NCBI GenBank assembly: GCA_023525975.1
Contig: CM042022.1
Span: 25,345,001 to 25,409,000, forward strand
Length of the DNA: 64,000 nt
From: Smallanthus sonchifolius
Taxonomy: Eukaryota > Streptophyta > Magnoliopsida > Asterales > Asteraceae
Direction: 5' to 3'
The notes below the pieces were generated by a model, which saw only the letters and a list, made by a program, of their open reading frames with translations, was not told where the DNA came from and did no database searches. Shown here piece after piece: positions 33,776-44,346 of this stretch (position 1 is its first letter; each line of letters opens with the position of its first letter). The translations under genes and the position numbers were made by a program.

Positions 33776-36462
33776 CTAAAAAATGTTGATATCCTCCATT
33801 CCTTCACACTCAATAACTGCACTTCCAATGGTAGGGTTGTAAAACCATTTTCTAAAGTTATGAAGTTGCAGAGGTATAGATCGTGGCAATATGATAGATT
33901 TGACAGTTTCTGTCGGCTTGTACCTAAGGCTTACCCAAGTCCTTTGAGTTCTAGGATGGATTCTTGTCTTTGAGATAACTCTTCTTGGCTTAGCAGTGGT
34001 CATGGATCTAAAATCATTGAAGGTCTGATTTCTTAAAAAGGTCTCAAAGTCTTTTACAATGCCCACATTTCCTGGATTTTGTAGAGGTAGCTTGGCAAGA
34101 GCTCTTAAATTATATTTAGGGCGGGAGCTGAAGTCATGAGGAGACTTGAAGTGCTCCACTCCTCCTTTGTATCTTCTAACAATAAAAAGTGAATGTTCCT
34201 TTTCGTACTTCCACCCGACTGGTGGCCTTTTCAGCGCTTGGTATTCTGCGAACCATTCATAGTGCTTTGGTGGTCTGAGGCATGGACAGATCGAGTATTG
34301 GATCCTGTGACAGTTGGTGATGGAGTAGCTGTTGGAGTTTCTATAGATGTGCCTGTTGGGCCAGCAGTGTTTTCAGGCTCAACGAAGGTCACTGTGATGT
34401 CTTGATCTTCTAGCTCAAAGTCTGTTAGAGCATCAAATTCATTTCCTTCTTCATTAAAGTACTTAAGCTTGTCTCCTTGATCTTCTTCTAAGGTAACAAT
34501 TTCAAGATAATCTTCAATTGTTCCAAAGTCATCAACTTGCTTTAGCAGCTCATCTAGTTCATGATCTGATTCAATTTCTTCTTCACCTAATACCACAAGT
34601 TCAATATCAGCATCTTTTCTCTTTCCTTTTTTTTTAACTTAATGCTCTCCTTTCACTGACAGATGGAAGATCATAACCTGTTTCTTCTATCTTGACTTCC
34701 ACATCATCCTTTGTCTTGGCAGCTTGGCCAGTGAAGATAGTTAGAGCAGATTGAGGATTAGACATAAGGGCAGGGGAAGAGGGTCCACTAGCAGAAGTTC
34801 CCCATGAGCTGTGGAAGGTGTTTCCTGTTGAGAAGACTTAGTCAAAGAGGCCTTGATTTGTTCAACAACATCAGATATGGCCTTGAACTCTTGTTGTTGT
34901 TGAGAGATTGTCTTTTGTTGGGTTTCTAGTTGAGTTTGCTGAACATCAAGTTGGGTATGCAAACCTCCAACTTCAACATTAAGATCTTTCAATTTTTCTT
35001 TGCTTTCTTTCAACTCGGACTTCAAATCTTCTATCACTTTATTTTGTTATGTTACTTTGTGTTGTAACCTTTTCACCTCCAGACTTAGGGATTTCCCCCG
35101 GGGAACAGAGGGTGATGATTCATGAATAGGAGAGGTATGTGGTGAGGGCTGAGGATTTGGTTGTGGGGTGGCAGAAACATGGATAGGTGACTAAATTGGT
35201 GTTAGTTTTTCTGGAATAGAAAACAGTGACTCAGAAGAGGTGGACAATGGTTCCAACCCAGTCTTGATTCTCTTTGCAAGAGGTTCTTCTTTTTTTATAG
35301 TCTGAACTTGAGTCAGCTTGCCTTTTGGATGATGTTGCAGGAGGTTCAGTTTGTTCTTCAGTGTAAGTCTCATAATCAGAGACATCATATTTTGTGCCGT
35401 ATATACCTTCATCCAGAGTATCACTAGAATCAGCTTCAGCTTCAACATTTTCTGCCATCTCCATATTTGCTGGAATCTCAACTTCAACATTAACATTTTC
35501 TTCAGCTTCTATGTTTTCCACATGTTCCTCTTCAATAATAGGCTCAAGATTTTCTATCAGTTGATCCATGAAAGGAGCCTCCAAGATAGGATGTTCAGCT
35601 TCTTGGTTACCCTGATTGTCTTGTTCTTGTTCTTGTTCTTCTTCCTCTTGATCTTGTGCCAATGCAGGGTCTATGTCAGGAACAAACTCCTCTTCTTCAC
35701 CTAAGATATGCCCAAATAGAGGAACATCAACAATTACTCTGTTGGTCCTTTTGCTGGTACTCTTCATGTAGCTTAAAGTCTTAGCTGACATATGATCAAA
35801 GACAAATACATTCCCTGCTTGTTGTAGCTCTAGGTGAAGATGGTTTATGATAATCTGAAGAAACCTTAGATAAACAAGAAATTTCTCTTTAACTTCCCCA
35901 TTATTGTTTTCTTTCAACTGTTTAAACACCAAACAAGAGAAATTGTAATCCATGCCCTTGATTAATCCAAGAATAGCAGATGCCATCATGGCATTGGCTG
36001 AGTCAAACCCACCTTTCCTTATGGATAGGCAGTGTATGAAGACATGTACTATATATCTCCATTAAAGGGAAAGGGAATTCTTGACAATCTGTCCATGTTT
36101 GAATTCATTAGGATGCCCCAGTCTTCTGAAACACTCTTTTACATAGAAACTTGGAAATTCCACCGGTTCCTCATGACTGTCATTAAAGTGTAGAACCTCT
36201 CTGAAAGTTGCTTCAGAAAAGAGAACTTCTTGATTATAGACTGTGGCCCTGATATGCTACACATTGTTAATAATTGTTGTTGTTGCAGTATTCCAGAATT
36301 GCCTGATGGTGGTCTCAAACACAGGCAGATTGTGACTTATGGCAAAGCTGACATTGGAATTGGCCAGGAAATCAAGCACAGGTAGAAAGTCTGCATTCTT
36401 GGGATCAGTAGTATGCAACACAACACACACATTGTGCCTCTTGACAAATAGGAACTACATAG
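33776..36462 (-). pseudogene. Element F large third ORF (SIRE/Asteraceae copia extra ORF)
   Basis: From about 36460 the minus strand reads PKNADFLPVLDFLANSNVSF, TTIRQFWNTATTTI, then a stop, VLFSEATFREVLHFNDSHEE, CFRRLG, another stop, WRYIVHVFIHCLS and MASAILGLIKGMDYNFSCLV. Then come an acidic linker, a Lys/Arg stretch, a coiled coil (LKSELKESKEKLKDLNVEVG, about 34980-35030) and, in other frames, a further C-terminal part ending near 33776. The layout matches the ORF of element G at 51220. Role unknown; env-like or Gag-accessory functions have been proposed for such ORFs. Stops and frameshifts present. Confidence 0.78.
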
Positions 36463-36527
36463 AAAATTTTCAGAAAAGAGAATTTTATGCATCAGTCCAA
36501 CACTTAGAAAAATTTCAGAAAAAACAG

Positions 36528-36690
36528 ATCGAAACTACTAGTTTCGGGTAAAAAGGTATATCGAAACTACATAGTTTCGGGCACCAAAGGGTATCGAAAT
36601 AGCTAGTTTCGATGGAAAACCTGTTCAAATTCTGAAAACCCTTTTTCAAGACAAAACACCCTTTAATCGAAAAAACTAGTTTCGATTACA
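36528..36690 (-). repeat. Element F internal CGAAACTA/TAGTTTCG palindromes upstream of the third ORF
   Basis: Four units: CGAAACTACTAGTTTCG (about 36529-36545), CGAAACTACATAGTTTCG, CGAAATAGCTAGTTTCG and CGAAAAAACTAGTTTCG, spaced 30-80 bp. On the coding strand they lie just upstream of the third ORF. A weaker group is at 37195-37275. Confidence 0.85.
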
Positions 36691-36699
36691 GAAATCTGA

Positions 36700-38510
36700 A
36701 CAGAAACACAAGTATTAACAAACAAAGAAGACTAAGTAAAAGCTATATGCAGAAAAACCAAAAATGAATAGAAATAACAAGATAAGGTCGCCTAAGATGT
36801 CAAAACTCCATCTTACCGAAATATTTGAGAAAATCTGCAAAAATACACATTAGAATGGTGAGATATTAGCAATGAGAAGTTCAAAAACAAGATCTAAGCA
36901 AGAAACGACCCAAAACACGTTATTTCAATCGCAACAAGGGTAAAAACTTTAACCCTAGCCGTCGCCATATAAAACAGTAGCAGACAATACTGAGTAATCA
37001 AACCTGATGAAGACGACGACGGAGGAATCAGACAAGGGAGACTGATTTCGCAATCTTAGACCGGAGAATCGCGTTTTTGTGTGTGAAAATGCAGGTGAAA
37101 ATGGTTTCGGGTGAGTGAGAGTGAACGAAGCATGAAGAATAATCTGATTATGAAGACATTCAATTTGAGCTTGACAAAAGACTAAAATGCCCCTGTCAAA
37201 ACTATTAGTTTCGATAGAGCACAATAGTTTCGGGTGGATGGTAGTTTCGGGCGGTTTGAGTAGTTTCGATAAAATGAAGTTTTGGGTGACCAGGAGATAC
37301 ATGAACATAAACAAAAGAAAAACACTCATATGTACACAATTTAAACATGCTAATAAGGAAGATTAAGAAATTTATAAAGAAAAAGTAAAAGTGAAATAGT
37401 AAAAAAAATATAAACACTTAGCCTTGGAAAAGATCCAACGTGAGATCATGTATGGTCAAACCCTTGAAACACTTCATATTGCACTCAGCTACTGTGAATC
37501 CCTAAAAATAGCCGATATTTGTGCAAGATAAACCCGAACATTTGCTTGTACAATGTTTTCATGTGATTAAGAGGTACCATTTGAGTACGAAACACGGCGT
37601 ACCCCACAATTTGAAATAAAATGGTTTTGAAAGCCTATCAATCCTCAAGAAATACCCGTATTCATCTTATCATCTCTTACAGGTTAACCAGGGTACCATC
37701 TTGGTAAGTCAAAAACACCGCCAAAAGAAAAATAAAATCTAACTGGATATAAGAGGTTGTAAAAAGAAAAATACCCAAGTGGATATTAAAAGGTACGAAC
37801 ATTCTAGATCTTTGCGTAAGCAAAACAGAAGAATTCGTAAAATTATCCAAGCGGATAGGAAAAGTTTGAACACCCGAGATATTTGAGTAAGGAAAAAAGA
37901 CGGGGTCAAATCATCCAAGTGGATGGGAAAAAGATGAACTCCCGAGATCTTTGCGTAAGCAAAACAGACGGGGTCATCGGCGGTAATTCTCTTTACTTTG
38001 ACGGTCACCTAGCGCATGAATCAGAATCCAACACGTTAGCCTATATCTGATTGAATCGGTTTTCTTAGCTTATAAAATGGGTTAGATGTTTCAAAAATGG
38101 GTTCAAACACACGTGTACGAAAGAGAATTAGATTTTCACACTACTAAAGAGTTATAACCGTATGTCGGGCTTACCGGCTATTCCTCAGTAAGCACCATCG
38201 CTTATGGTCCATTCCATGTTCAAGAAGTGTGATCAGACTCTATCATTTCTCACAAGGTCGGATCCAATTTTCCTGAAACAAAACATGATACTCACATTGA
38301 GTTTTTCTTAAGCAAACAATAAACAAATCAAATATTTTCTTTCCTTTTTGACTATACAAAGCAAATCTTTTTCTTTCAAACTGCAAATTCCAATTTCTCT
38401 CCCAAAAGTTTTGCTTTCAAAGGTAAATAAGAAAACAACTATACAGAAAAGGTAAAATCTTTTTGGAAATCGTCCGGATTAACAAGTTTAAAAAGAAAAG
38501 ATAATATGCA
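36700..38510 (-). other. Element F spacer between pol and third ORF
   Basis: No protein motif found. It holds a second palindrome group (37195-37275), an acceptor-like TGTATTTTTGCAG on the minus strand near 36825-36840, and a tandem repeat at 37740-37980. Long spacers here are typical of SIRE relatives with a separately expressed third ORF (recall). Confidence 0.5.
37740..37980. repeat. Tandem repeat of about 60-65 bp, about 3.5 copies
   Basis: Units contain CCAAGTGGAT, CGAGATCTTTGCGTAAGCAA and AACAGACGGGGTCA in order, the last two copies nearly identical and the earlier ones more diverged. Confidence 0.8.
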
Positions 38511-38516
38511 CAGGGG

Positions 38517-41500
38517 TTACTGAAAGTTGATCATGCCGAGCATCTCCACTAATTTCTCAAATCTGGCAGAATCAAATGCTTTTGTAAAGATGCCGGCGGT
38601 TTGCTTGTCGGTTTTGACTTCAATGATTTTGATATGTTTCTTTTCGACACAATCACATATGAAATGGTGTTTGATCTCAATGTGTTTGGTTTTAGAATGC
38701 TGAACGGGATTTTTGGTGATAAGGGGAACAGCTGTGTTATCACATAGGATGGGAGTTTCATGGAAGGTGATCCCGTAATCAAGCATTTGATGGTGGATCC
38801 ACCTTACCTGGGAACAACAAAGGGATGCGGCAATGTATTCGGCTTCGGTTGTGGATTGGGAAACGGTGGTTTGTTTCTTACATTGCCAGGAGACGAGGAT
38901 GTTGCTAAGGAACTGACAACCTCCAGAAGTGGACTTTCGGTCTAAGTTGCATCCCCCGTAGTCTGAGTCTGAGTATGCCAAAATATCAAACAAGTTATTT
39001 TTGGGATACCAAAGCCCAAGATTTGGCTTGTACTTCAAATATCTTAAAATAAGTTTGACAACAATTAAATGAGAGAGTTTAGGAATAGCCTGAAAGCGTG
39101 CACAAAAGCACACTGCGAACATGATGTCTGGTCTGCTAGCAGTGAGATACAGAAGAGATCCTATCATTGAGCGATAAAGGTGCTGATCAATGCTTTCACC
39201 ATCCAAATCAGGAGACAGACAATGTCGAACTTCCATAGGAGTCTTGTAAGGATGAGAATCAGTCATTTTGAACTTGGTCAGATTTTCTTTGACATACTTC
39301 TCTTGATGGATAAGAATTCCCGACTCAGACTGATCTACTTGCAACCCAAGAAAGAACTTCATTACCCCCATAGAGCTTATTTCAAACTTAGATCACATCA
39401 CTTCCTCAAACTCTTTACATAACCGAGGATTTGTGGATCCGAAAATGATATCATCAACATAGATTTGAACTAAAATGGTATCCGCACCATCCTTCCATTT
39501 GAACAAAGTTTGGTCAATTGCTCCTCGTGTGAAACCATTATCAAGCAGATGCTTAACGTCTCATACCACGCAAGAGGTGCTTGATGAAGACCGTACAGTG
39601 CCTTGTCAAGTTTGTAAACTTTGTTAGGATAGCTTGGATCAATGAAACCCGGTGGCTGCTTGACATAGACTTCCTTTTGAACTTTTCCATACAGAAATGC
39701 GCTTTTGACATCCATCTGATGAACTGTGAAGTCCATATAGGCTGCGTATGCGAGAAACATTCTGATGGCTTCTAAGCAAGCCACTGGTGCAAAGACATCC
39801 TCAAAATCAATTCCTTCTTCTTGATAAAACCCCTGAACCACCAAGCGGAATTTGTTTCGAATCACGATTCCACCTTCGTCCTTTTTGTTACGAAATACCC
39901 AACGAGTGCCGATTGGGACTTTGTTCTTTGGAAGATCCACCAGATTCCACATATGTAACTTGTTGAACTGCTGTAATTCTTCTTGCATAGCCTCCACCCA
40001 ATTGTTCTCAAGCAATGCAACTTTGATAATCTTAGGCTTGATTTGAGATATGAAGCAAGAGAAGAGACATTCATTCATTGCATCGGTGGCACTACGAGTT
40101 CGGACTCCCACATTGAGTGGACCAATGATGTTGTCTGTCGGATGATCCTTGTGAATTCTCAACTGTGGAATCGCCTCTTCTTCTAATTGATCATCCAGAT
40201 TGGTAATGTTATTGTCAGAAAGGTCTGCAACAGATGATTGTGGAGCAACATCCACTATTGGAGGAGTTTCTTCCTCAACTGTTTCACTTGTTGCTATAGA
40301 GTCCGAATAATTTAGAGTGGGTGATGAAGAGGAGCTTGAGGCAGAAGCATAAGAGGTACCTAGGATATTCACAAACATAAGAGGATTAGCTGAGACATAC
40401 ATGTTAGTGAAATCACAAAGATTAAATAATTTAAACAAAGAATCGACGTCAAAAAGGCAATCAGGACCGTCCCAAGCGTCCGTATGATTGCATTCATGCC
40501 AGTTGATGTCAATGGACTCCAGCAAAATTCTTCGTCTCTTGTTGTAAACACTAAAAGCTCTTTGGTTAGAGGAATAGCCCACGAAATAGCACTCATCCGC
40601 TTTGGCTTCAAACTTGTTCAGCTGATCAGAAGTATTCTGCATTGTGCAAACACACCCAAATTTCCTGAAGAAATCAATAACAGGCTTGCGCTTGTACATA
40701 ATTTCATAAGGAGTCTTGTTGCAGCTTTTGGTGATGAGAACACGATTCTGCACAAAACATGTCGTATTAACTACCTCGGCCCAGAATGTGACGGGAAGCT
40801 TTGAATCAACGATCATAGTTCTTGCTGCTTCTATCAACGTACGATTTCATCGTTCAGCTACACCGTTTTGTTGAGGAGTACGAGGTGCACTGAATTTCCG
40901 AGAGATACCCTTACTTTCACAGAAAGAATCTATAGTGGCATTCTTGAACTCTGTGTCGTGATCACTGCGAATAGTCTTCACACTTAGATTGAACAAGTTC
41001 TCGATTTGTAGCAGATGAATCTTCAGAATCTCTGGCGTCTCATCTTTCTTTGCCAGGAAGAATACCCAAGTAAACCGAGAGAAGTCATCGGTCACTACCA
41101 AATAGTAAGATTTCCTTCCATGACTCATGACACTCATAGGACCGAAAAGATCCATGTGAAGCAATTGAAGGGGAGAGTCAATGGAATTAGTGGTTTTGGG
41201 TTTGTGAGTAGATTTGTGTTGCTTGCCCTTTGAACAAGAGAGAAAATGTTCTGTAGGGGAGAAATCTTTCAAAGGCAAACCGGTGATAAGGTTTCCTCGA
41301 ACAAGGCGGTTCATTGTCATGAAGTTCACATGTCCTAATCTCTTGTGCCAGAGAAAGGACTCATCTTCTGAAGTTTTTGAAAGGAAGCAGGATTCGATTC
41401 CTGATGGATTATTCATATCCAGACTGTAAGTATTTAATCTTCGAGGAGCACGCATGAGGGTTAGATCTTCAGGAATAACCACCCCAGGCTTTAAAATCAA

Positions 41501-41660
41501 ACATTCCTTGGAGTTGAAGAGGGCAGAAAAGTCTTTATCACAAATCTGGGATACACTCATAAGATTTTACTTCAGTTGTGGGACGAAATTGACATTCTCC
41601 AAGCTATTTACACCATTAGACACAGTTCCTTAACCTTCAATCTTTCCATCCCAGTCCTCT
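38517..41660 (-). pseudogene. Element F copia pol: integrase, reverse transcriptase, RNase H
   Basis: On the minus strand a protease remnant (TVSNGVNSLENVNF, about 41600) leads to the pre-integrase zinc region (LWHKRLGHVNFMTMNRL), the core with LHMDLFGPM, IRSDHDTEF and QQNGVAER (D,D,E), then from 40837 SKLPVTFWAEVVNT and the RT (WVEAMQEELQQFNK, VHQMDVKSAFLYG), the YVDD catalytic box at 39450-39461, and RNase H (AYSDSDYGGCNLDRKSTSGG, STTEAEYIAAS). Order INT-RT-RNase H proves Ty1/copia. A stop near 40846, a frameshift near 39560 and a stop before 39371 break it. The N-terminal protease and its D-T/S-G site are gone. Confidence 0.92.
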
Positions 41661-42481
41661 CGATGAATCTTTTTGCTCTCAGAGTCAACATAGCCATACA
41701 CCAATCAATATCCATCTTTTCCAAATCATCCAGGTTGATCTGCTCCAAGTCATCAGGTTGAAAGCTGACAAGTGTTAAGTTTCCACAAATTAGGGCATCA
41801 TAACATGACATGAAAGCAGTCATGATTGGCAGATACTCACCGGGAATCATAGTGGTTGGCTTCTGAGAGTTGGATGAAGGAGTAGGCTGAACTCCAGAAA
41901 TCAAAGGTGGGACATTAGTTTTAAAATAAGCCATTGTGGTTTTGTTGGATGAAGTGGAGGAACTTTGACCTGCAATAAGAGTTGTGTTTCCAGATTGATT
42001 AGTTGGGGTGACTGCACCTTTCTTTATATCCAGCTCATATGACTCCAAAATGCTGAAAAGTTCTTGCTATGACAGGTCGCTTAGCTTTTCAGTTTTCTTG
42101 ATCATAATCAGGTACATATTCCATTCCTCGGGCAGTGAATCAAGCAGCTTCTTCTTTAACTCAACAGTGGGATACTCAGTTCCCAAAACTTTCAACTTAG
42201 AGACAATGCTTGAGAAACGGTTGATCAATTCAGACAGGGGTTCACCAGGAACACTGCTAAACATTTCATATTGCTTCTTGATTAAATCCCTCTTGCTTTC
42301 TCTAACCTCAGCACTTCCCTCATACCTAGTACATAAAGCAACCCAAAGATCTTTGGCAGTGGTATACTCAGCAAATATGTTAAACACATCCATAGGAAGA
42401 GCCATAGCAATAGATCCATAAACCTTGTTATCTCTGGCAATTAAGGAAATATCCATATCATCATATTCAGACACAATCACG
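41640..42481 (-). pseudogene. gag: Element F copia gag, truncated at both ends
   Basis: Minus-strand UBN2-type Gag: FAEYTTAKDLWVALCTRYEG, KKQYEMFSSVPGEPLSELIN, RFSSIVSKLKVLGTEYPTVE, with a stop near 42070, then a Ser/Thr/Asn-rich tail. The expected CCHC knuckle and protease are deleted. About 100 N-terminal residues are missing: at 42482 the sequence switches to plus-oriented copia 3' DNA. Confidence 0.85.
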
Positions 42482-42721
42482 GATTGATTTGTGTTGAAGG
42501 CACAAGTTGATCAAGTGTTCGAGAATGTTAAGAATCTTTGTAGAAAGATGGTTATTTACTGCTAAATACTTGGGATTCAATCCTTTATCAATTGCCTGCT
42601 AGATAGGAGGGTCTACACTTGAGGGGGAGAATCATAACGAAAGACATTGGATCATCAGTCAATCCATGAAGACGAAAGACAGAGTCGGACAAGAATTGAT
42701 AGCATCAGTATAGGGGGAGAT
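42482..42721 (+). other. Plus-oriented copia 3' internal end with polypurine tract
   Basis: Non-coding DNA with two G runs (GAGGGGGAGAATC near 42628 and AGGGGGAGAT at 42712-42721), the second abutting LTR copy c. It is in opposite orientation to gag-pol of F and marks the breakpoint of the rearrangement. Confidence 0.75.
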
Positions 42722-43283
42722 TGTTGGGTATAATATTGAGACTGATGCTGTTAATAGAAACTACAGTATCGAAACTACTAATTTCAGTTGAACATTTGTT
42801 CAATCGAAACTACTAGTTTCGGTTGAACAAATGTTCAATCGAAACTACTAGTTTCGGTTGAACAATTGTTCAATCGAAACTAGGTAGTTTCGATACCTGT
42901 TTTTCAGGCCCATTTGGCAGTGGCTTGGAAAACAAGGCATATGTGCTTGGCCCCCTATATATAGTAGAATACCTCATAGGAGGAATGTGTGTCTGTAGAG
43001 GGAATCAGCACCCTAGGGGGAGCTCAACCTGGGTGAGATAATTGTAGAGTGTGTGAGGAGCCTTTTAATTTTCACATCAATCAAAGAATCATATGTTTTA
43101 TGCTCTAATTATCTGTTCTTTTCACTTTTATATATTTCTGTTCATGTATGTGATTCCTGCACCCGTCTCTACCCTTCTTTCTGATTCGAGAGTGAAACCG
43201 GATCCAGAGATTCCGCCTCTTGATCCGGGTTGTTTGAAGATTTCTCCACAGATCTGTGTTTGCGGATCTGCTCAGGACCTACA
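42722..43283 (+). repeat. Element F LTR copy c (plus-oriented)
   Basis: 562 bp, TGTTGGGTATAATATTG to GACCTACA. TATATATA at 42956-42963. It carries three to four CGAAACTA(C)TAGTTTCG palindromes interleaved with a second one, GTTGAACAAATGTTCAAT (42755-42895). The 3' half is similar to copy a (ATGTATGTGATTCC), but the first 30-130 bp differ, so it belongs to a related subfamily. Confidence 0.82.
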
Positions 43284-44346
43284 CCCCACCTAAAGAACGA
43301 CTGATGAAGCACGTACGGGTCCATCCAACGACCCTTAAATAAACGTGGCGCTTCTAGGAGGCAACCGATGATCATGAATAAATTGAGAAATTTATGCATA
43401 CGGTAGAAAGCATGGACCTCGGGTTTGGTTTTCAAATTTAATTTTCTATTACTTCAGCCCCCAGGTATGCCTTCTTGATACTAGGACCTTAGTAGCTTAA
43501 CTACTACCTTTTATTTTCCTTATCTGCTTTTATGTTTTCCTTTATAGAATAGTATCACCAGATAGTCTCTCTATTTCTTTGAGGAATTACACTCCATCTC
43601 CACAACCTAAGGAATCGAAAACCATATTAAATTTCTTTGAAATTCGATGAAGTCTTTGAATCAACGTGTTGATAAGCAGCTGATAAGCACAGCCTAACAG
43701 CGGCAATAAGTTTTGGCCTTAGGTTATACACCGAATTGATCGGAGGAGTACTAGTTTCTTTTCCCTTAAAACTTCATTCATTTAAATTTCTGCATATCAT
43801 TCCATTACATGCATTTGTACATTGAGGGCAATGCACAGTTTTAAGTGTGGGGTGGTCAATTAGAGATTCAGTACTACTCGTAACCTCAAAGCAGTAAAAT
43901 TTTGACTCGTGATTTTCTACCCATTTGACTAAAAGATTACAAAGCCCTACCTTTTGTAAAACTCAGAAAATTTTCAAAAATTTTAAACCCTAAAATCTAA
44001 ACCTTTTTGAGTTCGCACCTAATTAAATAAAACGAATACATGGCAAGTAGAAACAAATGGATATTATGCATAACAAATCACTAAACCCTATTATCATTAT
44101 TATCATTATTTTTCACGAGCATAACAAATCACTAAACCCACCCGTTTCCATCTGAGAATAATCTGAGCGTTTTCACGAGCATTATTATTATTATTTTTCG
44201 CATGCTCTTTCGTTTGGTATATTAAGTGTTTTTCGATCGGATTTTATGCATAATTAGAACTTGTGTGACTGATACATATCAAGACCATGAACTAGTAGAA
44301 GTATGAAAGTGATTGAGGCACCTAGGACTTTATTACCCCTATATAT
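43284..44346 (+). other. Element D 3' non-coding region with AAGTGTGGGG motif
   Basis: After F, a short coding tail with an in-frame stop leads to Athila-like text (GTGGCGCTTCTAGGAGGCAA). ATTGAGGGCAATGCACAG and AAGTGTGGGG (43843-43852) form the internal polypurine-like motif typical of Athila. No RT, RNase H or integrase is present. The end (TATAT, 44342-44346) is the left duplication of H. Confidence 0.65.

Larger units (their letters stand above)
32832..43283 (-). mobile_element. Element F: SIRE-like Ty1/copia retrotransposon, coding on minus strand, rearranged ends
   Basis: Outer ends TGTAGAG (32832) and CCTACA (43283) are flanked by the exact duplication CCCCA (32827-32831 and 43284-43288), and removal rejoins D. 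Inside, the minus strand reads gag, integrase, RT, RNase H and a large third ORF, then a polypurine tract and an LTR (33569 downward). But the outermost LTRs at both ends (32832-33226 and 42722-43283) point in the plus direction, and the 5' LTR, primer site and gag start expected on the right are missing. The whole is an inverted or composite structure. Confidence 0.82.

Noticed and set aside
35351..35704. Phe-rich 117-residue plus-strand ORF with apparent membrane segments
   Set aside because: Exact antisense of the acidic region of F's third ORF; Glu/Asp codons read backward give Phe/Leu/Ile.
40484..40804. Plus-strand ORF of 106 residues within F
   Set aside because: Shadow of the copia integrase/RT on the other strand.
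42482..42721. 5' leader and primer site of element F
   Set aside because: Orientation is opposite to gag and it ends in a polypurine tract before an LTR, so it is a 3' end. No TGGTATCAGAGC is present.
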